Source: Streptomyces sp. NBC_00582 (GTDB taxonomy: Bacteria; Actinomycetota; Actinomycetes; Streptomycetales; Streptomycetaceae). Taken from it: 64,000 nucleotides of DNA. The notes below the pieces were generated by a model. The model did not search any database. It was given only the letters and a program-made list of their open reading frames with translations, and was not told the DNA's origin. Position 1 is the stretch's first letter. Each line of letters starts with the position of its first letter. The stretch spans positions 5,704,001 to 5,768,000 of the forward strand of contig NZ_CP107772.1 of the NCBI RefSeq assembly GCF_036345155.1, in the 5' to 3' direction. A program made the translations under genes and the position numbers. This document shows, piece after piece, positions 54,572-62,245 of this stretch.

Positions 54572-54993
54572 AGTCGGGCTGGCGTTCCCCGGACGACCTG
54601 CTGCCCCTGTTCCTGCCAGACCCGCGTGCGGCGAGCATCACGACCCAGGCGGACTGGCTGTGGGTGCGGATCCTGGACGTCGTACGGGCCCTGGAGGCGC
54701 GGACGTACGACACGGCGGGCGCCCTGGTCCTGGAGGTGGTCGACCGGTCCGGCCTGGCCGGGGGGCGCTTCCTGCTGGACGCGACCCCCGACGGTGCCTC
54801 CTGCACCCCGACGAGCCGCGACGCCGATCTCACCCTGGACGTGGCCGAGCTGGCGTCCCTGTGGCTCGGCGACGAGTCGGCGCTACGGCTCGCGGCGCTG
54901 GGCCGGCTCCGGGAAGAACGAGCGGGCGCCGCCCGGGGGGCCGACGCCCTGCTGCGTACGCCCGGGCGACCGTGGTGCCCGGACCTGTTCTGA
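54568..54993 (+). CDS. Eis-like GNAT acetyltransferase, C-terminal part (split gene)
   Basis: A 141-residue frame starting [20 protein letters not shown], which is the direct continuation of the Eis-like protein. A GTG here overlaps the stop of the first half (GTGA), so it could be translated by coupling. It contains the SCP2-like C-terminal domain ([24 protein letters not shown]...[27 protein letters not shown]). Either a frameshifted gene, a sequencing error or a two-piece enzyme. Confidence 0.7.
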   Translation: MKSGWRSPDDLLPLFLPDPRAASITTQADWLWVRILDVVRALEARTYDTAGALVLEVVDRSGLAGGRFLLDATPDGASCTPTSRDADLTLDVAELASLWLGDESALRLAALGRLREERAGAARGADALLRTPGRPWCPDLF

Positions 54994-55200
54994 GTCTCCT
55001 CTCGACGGTCTGGTGACGTGCTGGGGAAGGGAACTGTGCATCCGTAGCTGTTCAGTTGTGGCTGTGCGCGCGATGTTCGGTTGTGGCTGTGCGGCGATCT
55101 GCAGTTGTGGCTGTGCTGAGGTGCCGACCCTTCGGGCTCCCGGCTCCCCTCCGGAAGGGAGTCCGACCGGCCAACCGTCTGAAAGTTTGACCATGTTGTT
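54994..55200. repeat. Intergenic region with 13-bp repeats before devE
   Basis: No gene is convincing in the 311 bp between the acetyltransferase and devE. GTTGTGGCTGTGC is repeated three times (55055-55067, 55080-55092, 55104-55116) at 24-25 bp spacing. The following sequence becomes AT-richer and leads into the devE operator. The minus-strand frame here lacks coding character. Confidence 0.6.
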
Positions 55201-55219
55201 GAAGTTGGCAGCCAACTTC
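55201..55219. promoter_or_regulatory. Palindromic operator upstream of devE
   Basis: Perfect palindrome GAAGTTGGCAGCCAACTTC (9-bp arms, 1-bp centre). Its centre (55210) is 95 bp before the devE GTG. The matching palindrome upstream of devA is also 95 bp from its start. Confidence 0.8.
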
Positions 55220-55291
55220 ACTGTACTTATGTCCGCTTGGAAGCGTCCTATAACCATCTCTCTTTGAACTGCCACAAGATGGCGGGAAGTT

Positions 55292-55305
55292 GTACTGTTC
55301 CACCG
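55292..55305 (+). promoter_or_regulatory. Leaderless promoter of devE
   Basis: TACTGT (55292-55297) lies 7 nt before the GTG, with no ribosome-binding site between; it is preceded by AAGTTG. The transcript is therefore inferred to start at or next to the GTG. Confidence 0.55.
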
Positions 55306-56213
55306 TGGAGCCGGAACATGCCCCCGTCAACGGACGGGGGAGGACGGGGCGGCCCCAGCCCTCGCACCGCGAGGTGGCCGACGCGCTGCGCACCCGGATC
55401 AGGACCGGAGTGCTGCGGCCGGGCGAACGCATGCCCACGCAGGCCAAGCTGGCGGACGAGTTCGGGGTGGAGCGGGGCGCCGTACGCCAGGCCCTGCGCA
55501 TCCTGCAGTCGGAGCACCTGCTCACCAACGTCTCCAAGGGAAGCCCGGCCACGGTCGCCCCACCGCCGGGCGCGGCCGGCCCGCTGATCGGCCCGGAGGC
55601 GACCCCGCAGCCGTCCATGGTGGCCCTTCCCCCGAGGATGACCGAGGCTTTCGCGGCCGAGCACGTCCAGGTCGACGCCCTCTGTCTCACCGCGGTCTCC
55701 CTGACCGCCGCGATCGGCGAACCGCTGCGCCGGATCCACGCCGGACAGCTGAAACCGGCCAAGATCGACGTCCGGGTCCTGCTGCCCTCCCGGAACATCG
55801 ACCTCGCCTTCCCGGCGGCGGTGGACACCTCGGCCACCGAGCGGCTCCAGCGCCACTGGCTGGCCCACCGCAACGCGCAGGGCCAGGTACTGCGGCACAA
55901 CCTGCTGACGCTGCGCTCCACGCACGGCATCGAGGTGGACGTGACGTTCCGCGCGCTGCCGTTCACCCCGCCCGTGAAGCTGTATCTCCTCAACGGCGCT
56001 GAGGCGCTGTTCGCGTACTACACCGTGCGGCTTCGTGAACAGACGATCGATCAGGAACATCTGGAGATGTACGACGCCGAGGGCACGCGGTCGGTCCTGT
56101 TCGCCTTCGAGCAGGGGGCCGGGCCGCGCGACTCGGCGTTCGTGGAACAGTCCCAGCTGTGGTTCGACGCACTCTGGGAGACGATCAGCTCGGAACTGCT
56201 GCTCACGAGCTGA
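55305..56213 (+). CDS. devE: GntR-family developmental regulator DevE
   Basis: A 302-residue regulator. The winged helix (about 25-90) reads VADALRTRIRTGVLRPGERMPTQAKLADEFGVERGAVRQALRIL; a 200-residue ligand domain follows with VRVLLPSRNIDLAFP and VDVTFRALPFTPPVKLYLLNG. It is a close paralogue of devA, two genes downstream. In S. coelicolor devA and its paralogue devE influence aerial growth and sporulation; the name is given by order and paralogy, from memory. Its 3' end overlaps the small membrane gene by 11 bp. Confidence 0.85.
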   Translation: MEPEHAPVNGRGRTGRPQPSHREVADALRTRIRTGVLRPGERMPTQAKLADEFGVERGAVRQALRILQSEHLLTNVSKGSPATVAPPPGAAGPLIGPEATPQPSMVALPPRMTEAFAAEHVQVDALCLTAVSLTAAIGEPLRRIHAGQLKPAKIDVRVLLPSRNIDLAFPAAVDTSATERLQRHWLAHRNAQGQVLRHNLLTLRSTHGIEVDVTFRALPFTPPVKLYLLNGAEALFAYYTVRLREQTIDQEHLEMYDAEGTRSVLFAFEQGAGPRDSAFVEQSQLWFDALWETISSELLLTS

Positions 56214-56397
56214 CGGCGGGTCCGGTGGCCACGAGGGCGAGGACCACGGCGCCGACCGAGCTGATGGCCGGGCTCCTGACCTTGATGCCGATGCTGAGCA
56301 GCAGCAGTCCCACGGCGCCGGTGGTGCCGTACTTCCACTGGATGGTCTGCTCGACGCCGACGACGACGGCGGCGGAGACGAGAGCGAGGACAGGCAT
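56203..56397 (-). CDS. 64-residue membrane protein divergent from devA
   Basis: A small protein with two helices, MPVLALVSAAVVVGVEQTI and then TGAVGLLLLSIGIKV, ending in a third hydrophobic stretch. A strong GGGGGG site precedes the ATG. It overlaps the devE 3' end tail to tail and diverges from devA across 147 bp carrying two overlapping palindromes, so it is probably under DevA/DevE control. A similar small membrane gene occupies the same relative place before the third GntR gene. Function unknown. Confidence 0.78.
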   Translation of the reverse strand: MPVLALVSAAVVVGVEQTIQWKYGTTGAVGLLLLSIGIKVRSPAISSVGAVVLALVATGPAVSS

Positions 56398-56427
56398 GGT
56401 GTTCCCCCCTTCGAAAGGGCAAACCAT

Positions 56428-56458
56428 TTGCCAACTCGATCGAGTTGGCAACCAACTC
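56428..56458. promoter_or_regulatory. Overlapping palindromic operators upstream of devA
   Basis: Two palindromes overlap. One is a 24-bp perfect palindrome (56428-56451, half TTGCCAACTCGA). The other is GAGTTGGCAACCAACTC (56442-56458), which matches the devE operator at 14 of 17 positions and is centred 95 bp before the devA GTG. The common core is AGTTGGCARCCAACT. Confidence 0.8.
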
Positions 56459-56532
56459 TTATAAGGTTGTCCCCACTTGGTCCCAACCCTTAAACAACTT
56501 CCAGGCAACTCCCCATAGATGGATCTAAGTTG

Positions 56533-56545
56533 TAGCGTTTGGTCG
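56533..56545 (+). promoter_or_regulatory. Leaderless promoter of devA
   Basis: TAGCGT lies 7 nt before the GTG and follows AAGTTG, as at devE. No Shine-Dalgarno sequence is present. Confidence 0.55.
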
Positions 56546-57426
56546 TGACCCAGGAGAACGTGGCGGAGAACGTGGCAGTGAACGGCAGCAGAAAGTCGCC
56601 CCAGGAGATCGCCGACGCCCTGCGGAAACGCATCCGTGCCGGTGACCTCAAGGCGGGCGACCGCCTGCCCACCCAGGCCGAGCTCGCCGACGAGTTCGGG
56701 GTGGAGCGCGGCGCCGTACGGCAGGCCCTGCGGGAACTCCAGCTCGACGGACTCCTCACCAACGTCAGCAAGGGCAGCCCGCCGCGCATCGCCGAACCGC
56801 CGCCGCCCGGCCACGACGAGCCCCAGCCCACCATGGTGGGCCTCGCCCCCCGCCTCACCGAGGCCTTCTCCGCCCCGCACGTCCGCATCGACGCGGCCTG
56901 TCTCACGGCCGAGAGCCTGATCCCCGCGCTGGGCGAGCCGCTGCGCCTCATCCACGCCGGCGTGATCCACCCCCAGCGGATCGACGTCCGTATCCTCCTG
57001 CCCTCGCGCCGCATCAACCTCGCCTTCCCCGTCCCGGTCGAGGGCCGCGGCGACGACGACCCGGTCCACCAGCGCTGGCTGGCCATGCGCAACGCCCAGG
57101 GCCACGTCCTGCGCCACAACCTCCAGACCCTGCGCTCCCACGGCATCGACGTCGACATCACCTTCCGCGCCCTGCCCTTCACCCCACCGGTGAAGCTGTA
57201 CCTCCTCAACGGCACGGAAGCCCTGATGGCGTACTACATGGTCGAGCGGCGGGAGGAGCCCACGGACGCCGGAACGCTGGACATGTACGACGTCATGGGC
57301 ACCGAGTCCCTCCTCTTCCACTTCGAGGCGTCGGCCGGGCAGCGCGACGCCGCGTTCGTCGAGGAATCCCAGAAGTGGTTCAACGCCCTCTGGGAAACCA
57401 TCACGACGGACCTGACACTCTCCTAG
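56545..57426 (+). CDS. devA: GntR-family developmental regulator DevA
   Basis: A 293-residue regulator. The winged helix is IADALRKRIRAGDLKAGDRLPTQAELADEFGVERGAVRQALREL; the effector domain contains VRILLPSRRINLAFP and VDITFRALPFTPPVKLYLLNG. GTG 56545 is used because it follows a leaderless-type promoter, as in devE. It overlaps devB by one base. In S. coelicolor devA is required for normal aerial hyphae and spores and forms an operon with devB; assignment is by sequence pattern and gene order. Confidence 0.88.
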   Translation: MTQENVAENVAVNGSRKSPQEIADALRKRIRAGDLKAGDRLPTQAELADEFGVERGAVRQALRELQLDGLLTNVSKGSPPRIAEPPPPGHDEPQPTMVGLAPRLTEAFSAPHVRIDAACLTAESLIPALGEPLRLIHAGVIHPQRIDVRILLPSRRINLAFPVPVEGRGDDDPVHQRWLAMRNAQGHVLRHNLQTLRSHGIDVDITFRALPFTPPVKLYLLNGTEALMAYYMVERREEPTDAGTLDMYDVMGTESLLFHFEASAGQRDAAFVEESQKWFNALWETITTDLTLS

Positions 57427-58187
57427 TGACTTCTCATACGACGCAGACTGAACAGGTGGCAGCCGACACCGACAACACCCAGGGAAACGGAACCGCGGAT
57501 CTGCGGGAGCTGATCGCGCGTACGAGGGTCGTCCTGTGGGACTTCGACGGCCCCATCTGCCGGCTCTTCGCCGGCCACTCGGCGGAGGACGTGGCCGACG
57601 GGCTGGTGGACTGGCTCGAAGGCCGCGGCCTGCACCACCTGCTGACGGAGTCCGAGCGGGAGTCGCTGGACCCGCATGTCGTCCTGCGTGCCGTGGACCG
57701 CCTGCGCCCCGGCAGCGACCTGGTCGCGGAGCTGGAGGAACGTCTCACCCAGGAGGAACTCAGGGCCGCCTCCTCGGCGATGCCCACGGCGTGGGCGGAC
57801 CCCCTGATACGCACCTGGACCGCCCTGGGCCTGCGCCTCGCGATCACGACCAACAACTCCCCCCGCGTGGTCGCCAAGTACCTCACCGGCCGCGACCTGG
57901 CCGCCTGCTTCGCCCCCCACATCTACGGCCGCACCCAGGACCTCCACCTCCTCAAGCCCGACCCCCACTGCCTCCACCGCGCCCTGCGCGCGATGGGCTC
58001 CGCCCCCGACACCGCCCTGATGATCGGCGACACCCCGTCCGACTTCCTGGCCGCCCACGAGGCCGGCGTCCCCTTCCTCGGCTACGCGCGCAACCACCGC
58101 AAGGAGAAGCTCCTGCGGGGCGCCGGGGCGACGACGGTGGTGAACTCGCTGGAGACGGTCCTGAGGACGGTCAGGGAACGGTCCTGA
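57426..58187 (+). CDS. devB: HAD-family phosphatase DevB
   Basis: A 253-residue haloacid-dehalogenase-like hydrolase. Motif I is WDFDGPICRLF with the nucleophile Asp (DxD replaced by DFD), motif II ITTNNSP, Lys in LLKPDPHCL, and motif IV MIGDTPSDFLAA. The GTG shares its G with the devA stop codon, so the two are co-translated. Substrate unknown; a small phosphometabolite is likely. Its 3' end overlaps the next minus-strand gene by 17 bp. Confidence 0.9.
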   Translation: MTSHTTQTEQVAADTDNTQGNGTADLRELIARTRVVLWDFDGPICRLFAGHSAEDVADGLVDWLEGRGLHHLLTESERESLDPHVVLRAVDRLRPGSDLVAELEERLTQEELRAASSAMPTAWADPLIRTWTALGLRLAITTNNSPRVVAKYLTGRDLAACFAPHIYGRTQDLHLLKPDPHCLHRALRAMGSAPDTALMIGDTPSDFLAAHEAGVPFLGYARNHRKEKLLRGAGATTVVNSLETVLRTVRERS

Positions 58188-58359
58188 GCATCAGGGCCAC
58201 GAGCACACAGACCGCCACGAGGGTGAGCCCCTCGGCCTTGGCCTTCCGGCCGATCGCGACGGTGAGCATCAGCATCACCCCCAGCGCGCCCAATTTGGCC
58301 TGCACCGCCAGGCCGGCACAGTACGCGAGCAGTTCCAGGACCGTCGATATCAGGAGCAC
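58171..58359 (-). CDS. Small membrane protein divergent from third GntR gene
   Basis: A protein of about 62 residues from GTG 58359 (GGAAGG just upstream), or up to 79 from TTG 58410. It has two or three helices: LLISTVLELLAYCAGLAVQ, LGALGVMLMLTVAIG and LTLVAVCVLVALML. It overlaps the devB 3' end tail to tail and diverges from the third GntR gene, mirroring the small membrane gene before devA. Function unknown. Confidence 0.7.
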   Translation of the reverse strand: MLLISTVLELLAYCAGLAVQAKLGALGVMLMLTVAIGRKAKAEGLTLVAVCVLVALMLRTVP

Positions 58360-58404
58360 GGCCTTCCACCTACCTGCCAGTGTCGGTGAAGCCTTCAAGT
58401 CTCG

Positions 58405-58416
58405 GTCCAATTGGAC
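58405..58416. promoter_or_regulatory. Palindrome between small membrane gene and third GntR gene
   Basis: GTCCAATTGGAC, a perfect 12-bp palindrome in the divergent gap. It is unlike the devA/devE operator sequence, suggesting different specificity for this pair. Confidence 0.5.
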
Positions 58417-58518
58417 TGCTTGAGGTTTCCCCTGGCCGATTGATCCTTAATCAACTGACCTGTCTGAGAAGTGACCGATGGTGGTTTGACACTGGACCGA
58501 AGGCGGTACGGTCGCCCT

Positions 58519-59391
58519 GTGGACGCGCAACAGAGCGGTGACGTCGGCGGCCGGGAGTTCCATCGAGTCGCCGACGACCTGCGCGCCCGCATGGCGAACG
58601 GGACGTATCCGCTGAAGTCCTATCTGCCGTCCCAGCGGGACCTCGCCGAGGAGTACGGGGTCTCCCGGGACACGGTCCAGCGGGTGCTGCGGGAGCTGGC
58701 CAACGAGGGCTGGATCGAGTCCCGCCAGGGCAGCGGGTCCCGCGTGGTCAAGACGCAGCGGATCCAGTCGTCGACCCCCAGGGGCACCCGAGTGCGCCAT
58801 GGGGCCACCCTGGGGCCGCTGCTCAGCGAGGCCTTCGAGCAGCCCGACGTCACCCTGGACGTGTATACGCTGACCTCGGAGTCGCTGGACGCGCACATCC
58901 GGCTGCAGGCCGAGCGGATCCACGGCGGCTCGATAGCTCCCCAGCACATCGGTCTGCGGATGATCCTGCCGTCGGAGGAGCTGAACCTGCCCTATCCGCA
59001 GCTCAAGGGCAACAAGGACGACGACCGCATGAGGAGCCGTCTGCAGGACATCACCAACCGTCACACCGCGTCCCTGCGCAGTGTGCTGAAGGACCTGAGG
59101 ACCGAGAAACTCGTGCCGTCCGTCGACGTCCAGATCCGCCATGCCCCGCTGACGCCGACCTTCAAGCTCTACGTCTTCAACGGTACGGAGGCGCTGCACG
59201 GTCCGTACGAGGTGATCCAGCGCCAGATCGAGCTGGACGACGGCGAAGAGGTCACCGCCGTGGACGTCCTCGGACTGGGAGCCACCCTCACCCACCAGGT
59301 GAAGGACGGCGATCCGAACTCACCGGGGACCGTCTTCGTCGACACCTGGCAGGCCTGGTTCGAATCGGTCTGGACTCATCTCGCCGAATAG
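58519..59391 (+). CDS. GntR-family regulator, DevA paralogue
   Basis: A 290-residue regulator. The winged helix is HRVADDLRARMANGTYPLKSYLPSQRDLAEEYGVSRDTVQRVLREL; the effector domain shares landmarks with DevA (LRMILPSEELNLPYP; VDVQIRHAPLTPTFKLYVFNGTEAL). GTG 58519 follows TACGGT (58507-58512) by 6 nt, again leaderless, with TTGACA at 58486 (15-bp spacer). More distant from devA than devE is. Role unknown; development is possible by kinship. Confidence 0.88.
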   Translation: MDAQQSGDVGGREFHRVADDLRARMANGTYPLKSYLPSQRDLAEEYGVSRDTVQRVLRELANEGWIESRQGSGSRVVKTQRIQSSTPRGTRVRHGATLGPLLSEAFEQPDVTLDVYTLTSESLDAHIRLQAERIHGGSIAPQHIGLRMILPSEELNLPYPQLKGNKDDDRMRSRLQDITNRHTASLRSVLKDLRTEKLVPSVDVQIRHAPLTPTFKLYVFNGTEALHGPYEVIQRQIELDDGEEVTAVDVLGLGATLTHQVKDGDPNSPGTVFVDTWQAWFESVWTHLAE

Positions 59392-59462
59392 CTCAGGCGT
59401 GTGCGCTAGTATCCCCGGCATCGCGCGCGAGTAATCCTCTCCTGTCGTACGTATTCCCTCCT

Positions 59463-61736
59463 GTGCTCACCCCACCGGACACCCCGGTCGTGCGGCGCAC
59501 CACACGGCACTCGACGATTGCCGTACCCATCCCGCGCAACCCACCGGAGCGGCCAGTGGTCGACCACTTTGTTCCCTCCCGGAACCTCGGGGAACGAGCC
59601 GCTGCGGACGGCGCCCTTCGAGCCTTCGTCTGGGCCGCGGAATCGACTCAGGAGTCCACCAGCGGGCACCACAACCGCAACTATGTGCTCCCTCTGACCG
59701 AGGATGTGGCCCGACTGCTGGGCCGCGAGGCCGGCATCTCCGTGACGGTGCGTGTCCGGCGCTCCGACGCGCTGCCCGTGGTGATCAGGACCTGGCACGA
59801 CGAGGCGGCGATCCTCGGTGCTCTGCGGGGCGTCCTGCCCCACGCGCCAGAATGCCTGGCCAAGGTGGACGGGCACTCCATCCACAGCTTCGTGAAGGGC
59901 GTCCCGCTCTCCACCATCTGCGGAAACGGTAAGCCTGTCGACACCCTGCTGGTCAAGGCGCTGGCCCGCTTGCTGGCGCAGATGACCCAGGTGCGCCGAG
60001 CGGCGCTGCCGCCCCTGCCCGCGTCCTGGCCCGCCAAGCTCACCGACAGCCAGGCCTTCCTGAAGACCCTGGCCCGTCTCGCGGACGAGCAGATCCGTAA
60101 GCCCAACTGGGACAAGTTCGGCGGACTGTTCAAGGCGCTGGGCATCCCCGACGACGCGTTGCTGCGGCTGGCCGAGCGGGTTCCCTCCATGGCCCGGCGG
60201 CCGTACAGCCTGCTCCACGGCGATCTGCACCGGGACAACCTGATCGTCTCGTACGACGGCAGCCCGCCTCTCATCTGTGTGGACTGGGAACTCGCGACCT
60301 ACGGTGATCCGCTGCACGACCTGGCGGTGCATCTGGTCCGAATGCAGTACCCGAGTCACCAGTGGCGTGAGGTCATCGACGCGTGGGCCGGGGAGATGCG
60401 GCAGTTCCGGCCCGGCGCGGCCAACGGCGTGGCCAGGGATCTGCGCCATTACGTCGACTTCGAGCGGGCGCAGTCGGTCTACCCGGACATCATGCGTGCC
60501 GCCCGGTCGCTGGAGGAGTCGTACACGCAGAGGCGCCTCGACGAGGCGACGCAGGACGTGCGCAGGGCGCTGAAGGCTGCGGCCGAGCCGCTTCGGCTCG
60601 GTGACGTGCCCAAGCGCGACGAGATCGAGAAGGCCCTCGTCCGCTGGTTGACCTCGCGTGGCGGTGGCAGTGTGGACGGCGGATGGCTGGCCAACGCCTG
60701 CGCTTGGCGGCCGGACCCGCGCTTTCCCGAGAACCCCGGCTTTCCGGCGTCCGCCGTACGGGACGCCCTGATGGCCGAGGGAGCGGCTCCCGCGGACCGC
60801 GTGTTCAAGGGGACCGCTCATCTCAACACCGTCGTCTGGGTCAGGGAGCTGAGCGATCCCGTGGTCGTCCGGCGCACGCTCCCCAACGTCTCCCGCAGGG
60901 AGCCCCGGTACCTCAGCGAGCACGCCGTTCTGCGCGCGATCCAGGAGTCGGGCGTCCGGGTGGCGGCTCCCCGGGTCCTCGCCCTGGGCGAGAGCTACCG
61001 CGACGATCGCTTCGCCATCCACACGTATGTCGGACCGCGCAGCGGTCCCCCCAGCCATCCGGTGAACGGCCTGCGCCCGCGCGAGGCCGACGGCCTTGTC
61101 GACCAGCTGTGCGCGCTGACACGGGTGGACCACGGGTGGATCGACCCGACCGGGGGTGAGGTCGACTTCCACGCGTGGCTGCGGGATCAACTCGTCGCCC
61201 TGGTCAGGGAGTTGCCGGGGGAGTCGCAGCAACTGGCCCGCCTGCTCGGACTGCCCGACCCGGGCCGTCTGGCGGAGATCCTGAGCAGACACAAGGTCAG
61301 CCGTCGTGAGCCGAGTCTGCTGCACGGAGACCTCAACCCCTGGAACCTGGTCCGTCGGGACGACCACTTGGCGCTGACCATCATCGACTGGGAGATGGCT
61401 CTCGTGGGGGACCCCCTCTACGACCTGGTGCGGCACATGCACCTCACCCCGACCCGGCCGGAGATCAGAGAGCGCATGTTCCGGCGCTGGGAGCGCGGTC
61501 TGCCCTCCAGGTACACCGTGAACTGGAGCGCGGACTGGCGCGTCTACAGCTGGATCGAGCAGGTTCGCTCCGCCTATGTCGACCTCGATCGCCTGGTGAC
61601 CGGCTCCGGCCTGGACGCCCCCAACGTCCGCCGGGCCGTGAACTCGTACGCGGGCACCCTGGCGGCGGGCATCGCCGCGCTGGGCCTCCCCGTGCCTTCG
61701 ACGGCGAACCCCTATCTTGCCCGCGCCCTTGCCTAG
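59463..61736 (+). CDS. Protein with two tandem aminoglycoside-phosphotransferase-like kinase domains
   Basis: A 757-residue protein. Kinase domain 1 (about 65-370) has HGDLHRDNLIV and CVDWELATYGDPLHDLAVH; domain 2 (about 400-735) has HGDLNPWNLV and IIDWEMALVGDPLYDLV. Both keep the Brenner HGDxxxxN catalytic loop and the metal-binding DWE, so both may be active. The GTG at 59463 lacks a ribosome-binding site; GTG 59556 with GGAG upstream is a plausible start. Its stop codon lies inside the terminal repeat of a mobile-element remnant. Substrate unknown; small alcohols, antibiotics or sugars are possible. Confidence 0.85.
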   Translation: MLTPPDTPVVRRTTRHSTIAVPIPRNPPERPVVDHFVPSRNLGERAAADGALRAFVWAAESTQESTSGHHNRNYVLPLTEDVARLLGREAGISVTVRVRRSDALPVVIRTWHDEAAILGALRGVLPHAPECLAKVDGHSIHSFVKGVPLSTICGNGKPVDTLLVKALARLLAQMTQVRRAALPPLPASWPAKLTDSQAFLKTLARLADEQIRKPNWDKFGGLFKALGIPDDALLRLAERVPSMARRPYSLLHGDLHRDNLIVSYDGSPPLICVDWELATYGDPLHDLAVHLVRMQYPSHQWREVIDAWAGEMRQFRPGAANGVARDLRHYVDFERAQSVYPDIMRAARSLEESYTQRRLDEATQDVRRALKAAAEPLRLGDVPKRDEIEKALVRWLTSRGGGSVDGGWLANACAWRPDPRFPENPGFPASAVRDALMAEGAAPADRVFKGTAHLNTVVWVRELSDPVVVRRTLPNVSRREPRYLSEHAVLRAIQESGVRVAAPRVLALGESYRDDRFAIHTYVGPRSGPPSHPVNGLRPREADGLVDQLCALTRVDHGWIDPTGGEVDFHAWLRDQLVALVRELPGESQQLARLLGLPDPGRLAEILSRHKVSRREPSLLHGDLNPWNLVRRDDHLALTIIDWEMALVGDPLYDLVRHMHLTPTRPEIRERMFRRWERGLPSRYTVNWSADWRVYSWIEQVRSAYVDLDRLVTGSGLDAPNVRRAVNSYAGTLAAGIAALGLPVPSTANPYLARALA

Positions 61737-61912
61737 GCCGTGTCTGACAATTCCCGTCGTCGCCCGGAGGGCGGCCTGGCGGCGTCAGGTGCGTGCTCTC
61801 GGCGTGCCGGGCGTAGACCCTCGTACTGGGCGTACTAGGGTCTGCGCCCGGTGCGCCGAGAGTGCGTGCATGGCGTCGCGAGGCAGACGGGAATTGTCAG
61901 ACACGGCCTAGG
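61732..61912. mobile_element. 181-bp miniature inverted-repeat element (MITE-like)
   Basis: Perfect 27-bp terminal inverted repeats (61732-61758 and 61886-61912) that begin CCTAGGCCGTGTCTGACAAT. The interior is also an imperfect long palindrome and encodes nothing. No transposase is present. Structure fits a non-autonomous IS-derived element. The ends read CCTAGG on both sides, so a CTAG or TA target duplication is possible. Confidence 0.85.
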
Positions 61913-61913
61913 G

Positions 61914-62225
61914 AGACCATGTCCCCGCCGCGGGCGGGTCTCCGCCCACTGTGAGTACCGCCTCTACCCAGGCATACCGCGAGACAAGATCTGCCTCTTC
62001 AACCGTGAGCTGGTCCTCCACGGCCTCTACGACGTCACGGCGCGCACCGGGCTGCGCGGCGCAGCCCCCGAGTACGACGACCCCAAGGGCTACCGCACCG
62101 ACCTCAATGTCTGGTCCCTGGAGGGTTCCGAGGACTCCAAGGCGCTCATCGCCACCTGGAACCGGCACCCCGACAACCTCTGGAGCCTGGCCGCGTCCCC
62201 GCCCTGGCGCGGTACCACCCCCTGA
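61914..62225 (+). pseudogene. Gene remnant downstream of the MITE-like element
   Basis: A frame ending at 62225 reads DKICLFNRELVLHGLYDVTA and, further on, GYRTDLNVWSLEGSEDSKAL, which looks like genuine protein. It has no in-frame ATG or GTG with a ribosome-binding site after the element, so its 5' end is missing or frameshifted. The family is not recognised. It is probably a fragment left by insertion or deletion. Confidence 0.5.
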
Positions 62226-62245
62226 ACCGGCCGTACCCTCACCCC

